64,000 nucleotides of DNA from Novosphingobium hassiacum (GTDB taxonomy: Bacteria; Pseudomonadota; Alphaproteobacteria; Sphingomonadales; Sphingomonadaceae): NCBI RefSeq assembly GCF_014196055.1, contig NZ_JACICY010000001.1, forward strand, positions 900,255 through 964,254, read 5' to 3'. The stretch's first letter is position 1. Every line of letters starts with the position of its first letter. The translations under genes and the position numbers were made by a program. Under the pieces are notes generated by a model. That model had not been told where the DNA came from, did no database searches, and saw only the letters and a program-made list of their open reading frames with translations. Positions 48,707 through 57,771 of this stretch are shown here, in pieces.

Positions 48707-49942
48707 TTAGTTTTGTGGTTTCCACGCCGACGCGGCGGCAAGGAATGCCAAGGTCTCCTGCTCGGCTGCCTCTTCCTGCGGTGGGAAGTAGCTGAGCTTG
48801 ACCACGACGGTCCTGCTTGTTGGATCGACGTATACGTACTGGCCTTGCAGCCCGATGGCCGAGTAGGCGGACGAATTCGCCATGGTCCACCACTGGTAGC
48901 CATAGCCACCCAGGAAGCCGTTCTCGGCGCCCACAGGGGCTTGCGCTGCCTTGACCCATTCGGCGCTGACCACGCGCTTGCCATTGGCCACGCCATCGTC
49001 GAGCATCATCTGGCCAAAGCGCGCCCAATCGCGCAGCGTTGCGTTAAAGCCTGCACCGCTGAATTCACGCCCTTTTCCGGGCTGTCCGTCCATGACGTAG
49101 AACCCGTCCGCCTCCGTGCCGAGCGGCTCCCATAGTTTACGCGCTGTGTATGCGGCGACCGTCCCACCACTCACGCGCTCGATCAACCAGCCAAGCACAG
49201 CCGTGTCGATGGTCTTGTAGGCAAAGACCTCGCCCGGCTTCGAGCCGCGCTTGATCGTGCGCGCCGGATCAGCAAAACGCGCCACGTTCTTGACCAAGGC
49301 GTTGATGTGGTTGCTGGCTGCGATGCCCGGATTGGCAAAGTCGTAGCGTTCCTCGTAATCGACGCCAGAGCGCATCTGAAGGATCTGGCGGATGGTCACG
49401 CCGTCATAGCCGCCGCCTTTCAATTCAGGCAGATAGCGGACGATGGGATCATCGAGCGAGGCGATCAGCCCATCTTCCAGCGCTGCGCCAACCAGCGTCG
49501 AGGTGATCGACTTGGTCATCGACCAGCCCATGAAACGCGTGCGTTCGTTCGATCCGTTGCGATAGATCTCGGTGACGATCCGCCCATCCTTCATGATCAG
49601 AAGGGCGTTGGTATAAGTACGCTCAAGCGCTTGTTCGGCAGTCCAGGTCTTACCGCCGAAGGAATATGTGAAATCCATCGGTCTTTCGACCTTGGGAAAG
49701 GTCCACACAGCCCCGGAATGCGCGACCGTGCGCGTGGTGAACAGCTGATCCATGTTGCGGAAGGTGAAGCTGTTCACATCGGCGTCGTTCATGTGCCAGC
49801 GCATCACTTGCGTTGCCACGGGCACCTCCGAGGTAGCCCCTGATTGCAGTGGCGTCGGCAATGGCTGCTGGCCCCGACTGGGCATGGGAGCGAGGAGCAC
49901 GGCGGTCATTGCGCCAATCAATAGATGACGTGAAAGAGCCAT
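48707..49942 (-). CDS. Serine hydrolase, beta-lactamase class C / NylB-like
   Basis: 411 residues with a signal peptide (MALSRHLLIGAMTAVLLAP). The catalytic SxxK is Ser 141 and Lys 144 in MGWSMTKSITSTLVGAAL, and a Tyr follows in FAYKTIDTAVLGWLIERV (about 237), as in 6-aminohexanoate-dimer hydrolase (NylB) and EstB rather than true AmpC. The QGQYVYVDP segment near the C-terminus replaces KTG. It probably hydrolyses an ester or amide in the periplasm; substrate unknown. GGGAG lies 8-12 bases before the ATG. It forms a unit with the TonB receptor. Confidence 0.88.
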   Translation of the reverse strand: MALSRHLLIGAMTAVLLAPMPSRGQQPLPTPLQSGATSEVPVATQVMRWHMNDADVNSFTFRNMDQLFTTRTVAHSGAVWTFPKVERPMDFTYSFGGKTWTAEQALERTYTNALLIMKDGRIVTEIYRNGSNERTRFMGWSMTKSITSTLVGAALEDGLIASLDDPIVRYLPELKGGGYDGVTIRQILQMRSGVDYEERYDFANPGIAASNHINALVKNVARFADPARTIKRGSKPGEVFAYKTIDTAVLGWLIERVSGGTVAAYTARKLWEPLGTEADGFYVMDGQPGKGREFSGAGFNATLRDWARFGQMMLDDGVANGKRVVSAEWVKAAQAPVGAENGFLGGYGYQWWTMANSSAYSAIGLQGQYVYVDPTSRTVVVKLSYFPPQEEAAEQETLAFLAAASAWKPQN

Positions 49943-50305
49943 ACCGAACCATCTCCCTGCGACGTTTCTCTAAAAATTAGAGCCGTCTTCAGGCTTGATA
50001 GTAAACGCTGCCACAGGATTGGCATGACCCATTTGGTATATGACATAGCAATTTTAGGAACCCGACCGTTCGGAATGCTGACGCGCGGTACAGTCGGACA
50101 AAATTCGCCAACCACCGTCCGTCGTTTGGCTCGGGTTGACGTGATGTGGTCGTGGTAGGTCCACACCTAGGAGCCGTTCCATCGAGCAGGATGGAGCCAC
50201 CGTCGGATTGTGTCAGCGGACGACGTCCCACTGCTGAGGACGCTTGAACGACCGGTTCCGGCAGACCCCAGCCCTCAACAGGGAGACCTTCGCCACCACG
50301 GCCAA
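49943..50305 (-). other. 363-bp gene-free region upstream of the serine hydrolase
   Basis: No gene is supported. The left part (49943-50060) is relatively AT-rich and should hold the promoter of the serine hydrolase/TonB unit. The right part (50090-50300) is GC-rich with short open frames on both strands but no recognisable family. It could be the remains of a lost gene, since coding density elsewhere is very high. Confidence 0.4.
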
Positions 50306-51382
50306 TCAACCACTCATAAGCAGATCGAATGCCCGCTCGTGCAGCTGCCAGTGAATTTCGCGTGCCGCTAGCCAATCGTCGTCGTAATAGGTGCACGCAT
50401 AGCGCTCGCCACCATCGCATAAGATGGTGACGATCGAGCCTTGATCGCCTCTCGCCGCCATCTCTTGGATGAGCTGCGCGCAAGCGACAAGATTGGTACC
50501 TGTTGACCCTCCCACGCGGCGGCCCAGACGGCTGGACAGGGCGCGCATCGCGCCAATGCTGCTGGCGTCATCGACCGAGATCATTCTGTCGATGACAGAT
50601 GGAATGAAGCTAGGCTCGACACGCGGGCGCCCGATCCCCTCAATGCAGCTGGCACACCCTTCCGGCAGCGCGATGGCGGCACGGTCTGCGTGGTGTCTGT
50701 GGAAGATGGAATGGACAGGATCGGCAACGCACAGCTGTGTCGCATGCCGTTGATAGCTGATGTAGCGACCGATCGTGGCAGAGGTCCCCCCCGTTCCCGC
50801 TCCGCAAACAATCCATTCCGGAACAGGGAATTCCTCTGCCGACATCTGCGTGAAGATGCTCTCGGCAATATTGTTGTTGCCGCGCCAGTCGGTGGCGCGT
50901 TCGGCATAGGTGAACTGGTCGAGATAATGGCCGCCGGTGTCGCGTGCGAGGCGATGCGCGACCTCGTAAACAGTCCTTGGGTCGTCGACTGGGTGAATCT
51001 CGCCGCCATAGAAGCGAATTGCGTCAAGCTTGGGAGCAGCGGTGGTTGCCGGGACGACGGCAATGAAGCGCAGCCCCAACATCCGGGCGAAATAGGCCTC
51101 GCTCACTGCGGTCGATCCGGAGGATGCTTCAATGACACAGGTGTCCGGGCCGATCCATGCGTTACACAGCGCGTAAAGGAACAGCGATCGCGCCAATCGG
51201 TGCTTGAGGCTGCCGGTCGGGTGGCTGCTCTCGTCTTTGAGATACAGCTTGATTCCGGGGTGACGCGGGAGGTCCAGCCAGATGAGATGCGTGTCAGCCG
51301 ACCGATTATAGTCCGCCTCGATGAGGCGAATGGCTTCGGTGCGCCAGGCGCGGGCGGACAGATTGCTCTTGTCAGTCGTCAT
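50306..51382 (-). CDS. PLP-dependent cysteine synthase-like enzyme (Cds1 type)
   Basis: 358 residues, fold type II. The PLP lysine is Lys 60 in [16 protein letters not shown]. The substrate loop reads [20 protein letters not shown], the version found in Cds1, an L-cysteine desulfhydrase, rather than in CysK/CysM. The phosphate-binding glycines are in [14 protein letters not shown]. It likely splits cysteine to pyruvate, ammonia and sulfide, or acts on a related S-containing amino acid. It lies 48 bp after the M3 oligopeptidase gene, at the end of the peptide-handling operon. Confidence 0.85.
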   Translation of the reverse strand: MTTDKSNLSARAWRTEAIRLIEADYNRSADTHLIWLDLPRHPGIKLYLKDESSHPTGSLKHRLARSLFLYALCNAWIGPDTCVIEASSGSTAVSEAYFARMLGLRFIAVVPATTAAPKLDAIRFYGGEIHPVDDPRTVYEVAHRLARDTGGHYLDQFTYAERATDWRGNNNIAESIFTQMSAEEFPVPEWIVCGAGTGGTSATIGRYISYQRHATQLCVADPVHSIFHRHHADRAAIALPEGCASCIEGIGRPRVEPSFIPSVIDRMISVDDASSIGAMRALSSRLGRRVGGSTGTNLVACAQLIQEMAARGDQGSIVTILCDGGERYACTYYDDDWLAAREIHWQLHERAFDLLMSG

Positions 51383-51430
51383 CGCGCATCACCCCCATCA
51401 GATGTTCGTTCATCTCGCTGCCGTTGCAGA

Positions 51431-53494
51431 TCACGATGCCGCGACGCGCGCGTGATCTGTCAGGCCGCGCCGGATCAGCATGGCCTGCGGATCGGCATCG
51501 CGCCCCCGGAAAGCCCGAAAACTCTCTAGCGCCGGACGGCTTGCACCGCGCGACAAAATCTCATCGCGCAAGGCCGCAGCGGTCGATCGGTTGATCAGCC
51601 CCGTCTCGGCAAAGCGCTGGAAACCATCAGCGGCGAGCACCTCCGCCCACAGATAGCTGTAATAGCCCGCGGCATAGCCACCGGCGAAAATATGCGAAAA
51701 CGCGTGCGGGAAGCGATGCCAAGCAGGAGGTCGCACCACTGCGACCTCGTCCCGCACTGCCTCGGCCACTTCCATCGGGTCGCTGCCCAGCGTTCCCAGA
51801 TGCAGCAACAGGTCGAGCAGCGCGAATTCCACCTGACGCACCACGAACATGCCCGACAGGAAGCCGCGCGCAGCAGTCAGTTTGTCGAACAGCGCGTCCG
51901 ACAAGGGCGCGCCTGTTTGGTGATGGCCCGACATGGCGCGCAGCACATCGCGATCCCAGGCAAAGTCCTCCATCAACTGGCTGGGCAGCTCAACCGCATC
52001 CCATTCAAACCCATTGGTCCCCGCGATGCTGGGCCGGTCGACCAGTGTGAACAGATGGTGCAGGCAATGGCCCGTCTCGTGGAGCAGGGTGGTCACTTCG
52101 CTATGGCTCAGCAGCGATGGGTTCTCATCGGTCTGGGGCGAAAAGTTGCACACCAGATAGGCGACTGGAACGCGCTGGATGTCGCCATCGTTCAGCCGCG
52201 GTCGCGCCTGCGCCATCCATGCGCCGCTGCGCTTGCCCGGGCGCGAATGCAGGTCGACATAGACCCCGGCGAACACCGCGCCTGCCTCGTCAAGCACATC
52301 GTAATAACAGGCATCGCCATGGTAGACGGCCACATCCTTGCGCGCCACCAGACGAATGCCGAATAGCCGGTCAAGCAGCTGCTGCCACCCTGCGATCACC
52401 CGCTCGACGGGAAAATGCGCGCGCACCTCGCGCTCGTCCACGGCAAAGCGCGCCTTGCGCAAGCGCTCTGACACAAAGGCCATATCCCACGGCTGGATGT
52501 CGGGAATGCTGAGATGTTCGGCGGCGTAAGCTGTCAGCGCGGAAAAATCGCGCTGCGCCGCTGGCTTTGCCCGGTGCCCCAAGTCGCGCAGGAAGGTGAG
52601 CACGTCGCTTGACCCCGGGGCCATCTTGGTGGCCAGCGACCACGCGACCGGATCGGAGAAACCCAGCAAGGCTGCCGCCTCGCGGCGCAACTTCAGAATG
52701 CTGCCAATGCGCCCTGAATTGTCGAACTGACCGGCATGCGGTCCCTGGTCGGATGCGCGCGTGCCCGACGCGGTATAGACGCGCTGACGCAACGCACGGT
52801 CTTCAGCAAAGGTCAGTACGGCATTCACGCTGGGCATTTGCAGCGTCACGACCCATCCGCCCAGCTCGCGCGCGTTGGCAGCCTGCGCGAACATCGCCTT
52901 GTCCGAATCGGCGATGCCCTTGAGCAGCGCTTCATCCTCGATATGCTCGAACCAGGCGTCGGTCGCATCGAGAACCGCGTTGCCGAACGCGGTGGTCAGG
53001 CCTGAAAGTTCCAGCGAGATCGCCGCGAACCGGGCGCGAGCCTCGGCGCCCAGCGCTACCCCGGACAATGTGAAAGCCCGGATCATGTGCGCGACGGCAG
53101 CGCGATCTGCGGCGGGAAGAGTGGCAAATTCACTCGTGGCGGTGAGCGCGACGAGCACGTCGTACAGGCCCTCGTTCTGCATGACCTGCAGATCGTTCTC
53201 GACCAGCCGCGCCTGGCCGGCGACAAAGGCAGCGCGTAGTTCGGGGGTGTCGGCAACACCGTGGAGATGCGAGACAGCGGACCACACACCCCAGATCGCG
53301 GCTTCCGCACGCTCAAGCGGCATCCACACCTCGGCGAAGCTGCGCGGCTTGGTCTCGGCCAGCATCTGCACCACTGCCTGGTGATCGGCAATCACCTTGT
53401 CGAGCGCAGATTCGATCTGGTCGGGCCGGATATCGGCAAAGCGCGGCAGGTCCAGCGTGGCGAGCAGGGGGTTCATTGTCATTTCATCCATCAT
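51431..53494 (-). CDS. M3-family oligopeptidase (OpdA/Dcp-like)
   Basis: 687 residues, normal for the family. The zinc site HETGH (near residue 471) is in VTTLLHETGHCLHHLF, with the third ligand expected in the following GFEWDAVELPSQLMEDFAW. No signal peptide, so it is cytoplasmic and should cut short peptides. The start could be ATG 53494 or a nearby ATG a few codons on; none has a strong ribosome site. It follows the thioredoxin reductase relic by 40 bp and precedes the Cds1-like gene. Confidence 0.92.
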   Translation of the reverse strand: MMDEMTMNPLLATLDLPRFADIRPDQIESALDKVIADHQAVVQMLAETKPRSFAEVWMPLERAEAAIWGVWSAVSHLHGVADTPELRAAFVAGQARLVENDLQVMQNEGLYDVLVALTATSEFATLPAADRAAVAHMIRAFTLSGVALGAEARARFAAISLELSGLTTAFGNAVLDATDAWFEHIEDEALLKGIADSDKAMFAQAANARELGGWVVTLQMPSVNAVLTFAEDRALRQRVYTASGTRASDQGPHAGQFDNSGRIGSILKLRREAAALLGFSDPVAWSLATKMAPGSSDVLTFLRDLGHRAKPAAQRDFSALTAYAAEHLSIPDIQPWDMAFVSERLRKARFAVDEREVRAHFPVERVIAGWQQLLDRLFGIRLVARKDVAVYHGDACYYDVLDEAGAVFAGVYVDLHSRPGKRSGAWMAQARPRLNDGDIQRVPVAYLVCNFSPQTDENPSLLSHSEVTTLLHETGHCLHHLFTLVDRPSIAGTNGFEWDAVELPSQLMEDFAWDRDVLRAMSGHHQTGAPLSDALFDKLTAARGFLSGMFVVRQVEFALLDLLLHLGTLGSDPMEVAEAVRDEVAVVRPPAWHRFPHAFSHIFAGGYAAGYYSYLWAEVLAADGFQRFAETGLINRSTAAALRDEILSRGASRPALESFRAFRGRDADPQAMLIRRGLTDHARVAAS

Positions 53495-53534
53495 GCAGGG
53501 TGCGCGGGTCGGTCAGCACCGACAGTAGCGTAAC

Positions 53535-53723
53535 TCAGGCAAGGGCTACGCAGCGAACCTCTTCGGCAGCAACCCCTAGATCGCCGTGTCCGGCAAGGAA
53601 ACGCGCGGCATAGACCGCTGCGGTACAGCCCGCGGGTCCAGACCCGATGATCAGGACCTTGCTGTGCTGGGCTGCCGGCGTCGCTGGGCAGTTCATGTGC
53701 TGGCGTTCCGCGTCAGGCCACAT
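53535..53723 (-). pseudogene. Thioredoxin reductase relic with internal deletion
   Basis: A 62-codon frame. Residues 21-41 (SKVLIIGSGPAGCTAAVYAA) are the N-terminal FAD-binding loop of thioredoxin reductase. This runs directly into RFLAGHGDLG, which resembles the extreme C-terminus of the same family (AERFLA). The roughly 270 residues between, including the redox CxxC and NADPH site, are missing without loss of frame. It overlaps the upstream 295-residue gene by 11 bp, the position a functional trxB would occupy after a thioredoxin gene. It cannot be a working reductase; whether the short product has a use is unknown. Confidence 0.7.
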
Positions 53724-54600
53724 TTCGGTGGGGAGATGAAACGGGCGCTTGCTCGATCAGCTCGATGATTTTCCAGCCGACGGCGCGATAGTTGTCCCCC
53801 ATCTTCTCAAATTGGTCGAGTCGCTGGCGGAAGCCGCGCGCCAGTTCGGGGTCATCGGCATCCAGCAGGCCCAGCACGCGGTCCAGCCCGGACAGCTCGG
53901 CCATGCGGCCGTCGGTTTCAGCCTGTTCGCGAATCTTGAAGACGCGGCTCTCATCGGCCTCGCTCCAGCCGATTGCGTCCATGACCTGCCTGCTTTCCAA
54001 GCGACCACACGCGCCCAGCGTATCGTGCAGGACGGTGCGCATTGTCGCGGGCCACGCGGCCGCCTCGACGATCAGGCTCGCCATGTGCAGCGCAGGATCA
54101 TCGACCACAGTGTCGCTCGCGGCAATCGAGGCCATGCGCGCCGCCTTCCACTCCTTCCGACCGGGCTCGTCACCGTCGATCGTCCGCTGATGCAGCGCAA
54201 CAACAGCCAGGCGCCAACGCTCGACTTCGGCATCCTGACCGGTCAGCGCGACAATGTCAGGCCGTTCAAGAAGACTGATGAGCATCTGCGAAACGACCCC
54301 GGACAGGTCAGCACCGACAGGGGTGCGTTCGAGCAGGGCTTCAACGAACGTTTCTGATCTTGGTCCGAAACTGAAGGCGTTGACGATCACCTCAAGCGCG
54401 GTCACGAATGCGATAGGGTAACCATATTGTTCGGCGAAAGCCTCCTTGTCGTCCGCCTCCACGAGTGCACCGATCACATTGGCCTTGCCGTCTTCCCAGG
54501 CCGGAAAGATCACGAAGGTGCCCGCGGCGATGTGGCTGCGCAGGCGGGCCTGCGCCATCGCCTTGACGGCAGGATCGCCGAGAAAAGCGATGTCGCTCAT
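53713..54600 (-). CDS. Unrecognised 295-residue cytoplasmic protein
   Basis: I do not recognise the family. 295 residues, acidic, mostly helical by pattern, no signal peptide or transmembrane segment, one cysteine (LGACGRL). Noticeable segments are [20 protein letters not shown] (about 27-46), [18 protein letters not shown] (about 59-76) and the repeat-like [20 protein letters not shown] (about 238-257). The start ATG 54600 overlaps the thioredoxin stop by 4 bp, so the two are made together, suggesting a thioredoxin partner or client. It belongs to the TonB/ABC/TldDE operon. Confidence 0.75.
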   Translation of the reverse strand: MSDIAFLGDPAVKAMAQARLRSHIAAGTFVIFPAWEDGKANVIGALVEADDKEAFAEQYGYPIAFVTALEVIVNAFSFGPRSETFVEALLERTPVGADLSGVVSQMLISLLERPDIVALTGQDAEVERWRLAVVALHQRTIDGDEPGRKEWKAARMASIAASDTVVDDPALHMASLIVEAAAWPATMRTVLHDTLGACGRLESRQVMDAIGWSEADESRVFKIREQAETDGRMAELSGLDRVLGLLDADDPELARGFRQRLDQFEKMGDNYRAVGWKIIELIEQAPVSSPHRNVA

Positions 54601-54923
54601 TCTGCCGCTCCGACATGGGATTCGACGAAGGCATCGAGCCGGCTGCGCGAGATCGTGCCGACCGTGCGCGCCTGTTCCGCGCCATCGCGTACGACCATCA
54701 GCAGCGGGATACCGCGTACGCCAAAGCGAGTCGCCAGGCCCGGGTTGGCTTCGATATCGACCTTCACGATCTCCATCTCGTCGGCATATTCCTCGGCCAG
54801 ATCATCGAGCGTCGGGGCCAGCGCCTTGCACGGCGCGCACCACGGTGCCCAGAAATCGACCAGCACCGGCTTGTCATTCTTCATGACGATCTCGTCAAAA
54901 TCCAGTTCGGTGGCGTGACGCAT
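54597..54923 (-). CDS. trx: Thioredoxin
   Basis: 108 residues from ATG 54923, the size of a stand-alone thioredoxin. The active site is WCAPC (28-32) in [18 protein letters not shown] instead of the standard WCGPC; the cis-proline loop is [10 protein letters not shown]. An Ala at this position changes redox potential in other thioredoxins, so its partner set may be special. It lies 41 bp after tldD and overlaps the next gene by 4 bp. This looks like a pathway-specific thioredoxin, not the housekeeping TrxA. Confidence 0.93.
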   Translation of the reverse strand: MRHATELDFDEIVMKNDKPVLVDFWAPWCAPCKALAPTLDDLAEEYADEMEIVKVDIEANPGLATRFGVRGIPLLMVVRDGAEQARTVGTISRSRLDAFVESHVGAAE

Positions 54924-54964
54924 ATTCAGGGATCCTCTTGGAATTATTGGATTCTGGGGAAAAA

Positions 54965-56425
54965 TCAGCCGGCTTGGCCGCCGACCATCATCCGGTCGAT
55001 GCGAAGCGTGGGCTGACCAACACTGACGTGAAGGGTCTGCCCCTGCTTGCCGCAGGTGGCCATGCCGGTATCGAAAGCCAGGTCGTTGCCGATCATCGAG
55101 ACGTGACGCAGCGCTTCGTCGCCGACGCCAATCAGCGTCGCACCGCGCACAGGCGCCACGAGCTTGCCCTTTTCGACAAGCCACGCCTCGATCGTGGTAA
55201 AGTTGAAGCGCCCGGTGACGATGTCGACCTGACCGCCGTCGAATTCGGTCGCGTAAATACCGTGATCGATCGAGGCGATGATATCGGCAGGGTCGGCCTG
55301 CCCGTTCGCCAGAAAGGTGTTGGTCATCCGCGGCATCGGCAGATGGGCGTAGGACTGGCGACGCCCGTTGCCGGTCGAGCGCGCATTCATCAGCCCGGCG
55401 TTGAGCCGATCCTGCATCAGCCCGGTCAGCACGCCGTCGTCGACCAGCACCGTGCGATCGGGCGGCGTGCCCTCATCGTCGATCCCCAACGATCCCAGCC
55501 GCGCGGCGATGCCGCCATCGTCCACCACAGTGACGCCCGGCGCGGCGATCCGCTGGCCCAGCTTGCCATCGAACGCCGACAGCCGCTTGCGGTGATGGTC
55601 GCCTTCCAGCCCGTGCCCCACCGCCTCGTGAAACAGCACCCCGGGATAGCCCGGCCCCAACACCACCGGCATCTCACCTGCCGGCGCGGGGATGGCATCA
55701 AGATTGTTGAGCGCCATCGTCACCGCAGCCGCGACCATCTGATCGACCGAGGCGGTATCGAACCCATTCAGCCCCGCGCGACGACCCAGCCCAGCCTGGC
55801 CGCGCGCGCGGCGGCCACCGGATTCGGCCACGACCATGACCGATAGAATCGTCATCGGCCGGACATCGCCCGCCAGCAGGCCATCGGCATTGGCGACCAG
55901 TACCGTCGTATCCTGCATGCGCACATTGGCATCGATCCGAACGATGCGCCGATCGCGCGCCCGCGCAAGGCTGTCGATCCGCTCGAGCACGGCGATCCAA
56001 CCGCTTGCATCCTCGACCAGCACCGCGTCGGTCGCGGGATACAGGTCATGGCGTCCTGCATGACGGTTCAGCGCGATCCCCTGCGGATGCCGATCCGCAT
56101 GGCCATCGCGCGCCAGGGCGCGCACTGCGCGGACCGTGTCATTCAGCGCACTCTCGCGAAAATCGGCGGAGTGCGCGAAACTGACATGACCGCGGTGCGC
56201 CGCGCGCGCGCCGACACCCTGGCGCATCATGAAGCCGCCATGGGTCACACGGCCACCCTCAAGCCGCCACGTGCGCAGGCTGGTCGTTTCGAAGAACAGG
56301 TCGGCGATGTCCGCACCGCCCCCGGCCAGATGGCCCAGCGCGCGGCCGATCATCGCCTCGTCGAGCCCTGCGGGACCGAGCAGCCGGGCGCGGGCGAGGT
56401 CGATCGAAACATCGCCGCCGTTCAT
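54965..56425 (-). CDS. tldD: Metallopeptidase TldD
   Basis: 486 residues. Zinc ligands are visible: His 266 and His 271 in [13 protein letters not shown] (HExxxH) and the Cys of [15 protein letters not shown] near the C-terminus. TldD pairs with TldE to cut unfolded peptides threaded into its cavity; the pair matures microcin B17 and degrades CcdA in E. coli. The ATG at 56425 overlaps the tldE stop by 4 bp, so the two subunits are made together. Housekeeping tldD and pmbA are usually apart in proteobacterial genomes, so this joined pair is likely a specialised copy. Confidence 0.95.
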   Translation of the reverse strand: MNGGDVSIDLARARLLGPAGLDEAMIGRALGHLAGGGADIADLFFETTSLRTWRLEGGRVTHGGFMMRQGVGARAAHRGHVSFAHSADFRESALNDTVRAVRALARDGHADRHPQGIALNRHAGRHDLYPATDAVLVEDASGWIAVLERIDSLARARDRRIVRIDANVRMQDTTVLVANADGLLAGDVRPMTILSVMVVAESGGRRARGQAGLGRRAGLNGFDTASVDQMVAAAVTMALNNLDAIPAPAGEMPVVLGPGYPGVLFHEAVGHGLEGDHHRKRLSAFDGKLGQRIAAPGVTVVDDGGIAARLGSLGIDDEGTPPDRTVLVDDGVLTGLMQDRLNAGLMNARSTGNGRRQSYAHLPMPRMTNTFLANGQADPADIIASIDHGIYATEFDGGQVDIVTGRFNFTTIEAWLVEKGKLVAPVRGATLIGVGDEALRHVSMIGNDLAFDTGMATCGKQGQTLHVSVGQPTLRIDRMMVGGQAG

Positions 56426-57771
56426 CGTCTGCCTCCCAGCTGCATGTCATCGATCAGGATGGACCCGGTCCGGATCGCACCCAGACGCTCGACATCAAGC
56501 CCGACCGCGCGAATGCCGTTCAGCATCGCGGGCAGATTGCTGGCCAGCGTCACATCGGTGACGGCATGGACCACGCAACCGTCTTCGACCCACAAACCCT
56601 TGATCGCCTGCGTCCAGTTGCCGCTTGCAGGGTCGGTCTTGCCGCCCTGAAACTCGGTCACGACAAGCCCCGAGCCCAGCATGCGCAGCATCGCCTGCCA
56701 ATCACCGCTCGCAGCCGAACTGGTCAGGCGCAGATTGTAGAAGCCATCGGCATTGCCGGTCGATGGCATGCCGAGCTTGCGCCCCGAAAATGTCGACAGG
56801 AACAGGCCCTGGACCACGCCGTGGCGCAGTATCGCGCGGCGCGAACCGGCAATCCCCTCGCTGTCGAACCCGCCGCTGGCCAGACCCAAAGGTTCGAACG
56901 GATCTTCGCTGAGGTCAAGGTGCGACGCGGCAACGACGCGGCCGAGCGGGTCGGGAAGGAAGCTCATCTTGCGATACTGCGCGTTGCCGGTGAGCGCACC
57001 GGCAAGTTCGCCGACCAATGTTGCAGCGGTGTGGGGGGCGAACAGCACCGGGCAACGTCTGCTTTCGATCGTGCGCCCCCCCAGCGCCTGGCGCGCCCGG
57101 TTCGCTGCGCGCTCGACCAGCACGGCAGCTGGCAGCAGCGCATCGATGCGCCGCTCTTGCGACTGGCAGAAGGCAGAATTGCTGCCGCCCTCATCCTGCG
57201 CCAGCATGACCGACCAGCGCGCATCGTTGGATCGCTGCGTGCTCCGGCAAAAGCCGTCGCTCGTCGCCAGCGCCCAGACGCCCTCGGTCGCGACCGCGAC
57301 CTGCTCGCCCGCGCGAAGCCGGCGGTCGGAGGCTACGGTCTCGCTGGCAATTGCGTCCATCGCCTGCGCCGCGTCCAGCAACACATCGGGGCTGCGCGGG
57401 CTTTCGGCATACAGGTCAGGTGCGGGGCCGGAAAAGGCGAGCCATTGCGCCGGGGGCAGGTCGGCATCGGCGTCGGGCTGGACATGGCCGACGATCAGCA
57501 TCGCCTCTTCGACAACGCGTTCGATCGCGGCGCGGTCGAACCGCGCGGTCGAGGCCGAACCCTGGCGGCCATCGTGGAACACGGTGAGACCCAGCCCCTG
57601 CGTGCCGCTGCGTTCGGCCGTTTCGACCTCGCCGTTGCGTACCGCGATCTTGGCGATACCTTCATGGTGTACCGATGCACGTGCCCTCGCGCCGCGCCGC
57701 GCGGCGAGGTCCACCGCCAATGCCGCCGCATCGCGCAGATCCGACTCGCTGTGGGTCAGCAACTCGCTCAT
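56422..57771 (-). CDS. pmbA: TldE/PmbA, partner subunit of TldD
   Basis: 449 residues of the U62 family, with the family segments GTQGLGLTVFHDGRQGSAST, SGGFDSEGIAGSRRAILRHG and LWVEDGCVVHAVTDVTLASN. As in other TldE proteins there is no HExxxH motif, so the zinc site is only in TldD. It overlaps both its neighbours by 4 bp (ABC transporter upstream, tldD downstream). TldDE act in the cytoplasm, which fits peptide delivery by the adjoining importer. Confidence 0.94.
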   Translation of the reverse strand: MSELLTHSESDLRDAAALAVDLAARRGARARASVHHEGIAKIAVRNGEVETAERSGTQGLGLTVFHDGRQGSASTARFDRAAIERVVEEAMLIVGHVQPDADADLPPAQWLAFSGPAPDLYAESPRSPDVLLDAAQAMDAIASETVASDRRLRAGEQVAVATEGVWALATSDGFCRSTQRSNDARWSVMLAQDEGGSNSAFCQSQERRIDALLPAAVLVERAANRARQALGGRTIESRRCPVLFAPHTAATLVGELAGALTGNAQYRKMSFLPDPLGRVVAASHLDLSEDPFEPLGLASGGFDSEGIAGSRRAILRHGVVQGLFLSTFSGRKLGMPSTGNADGFYNLRLTSSAASGDWQAMLRMLGSGLVVTEFQGGKTDPASGNWTQAIKGLWVEDGCVVHAVTDVTLASNLPAMLNGIRAVGLDVERLGAIRTGSILIDDMQLGGRR

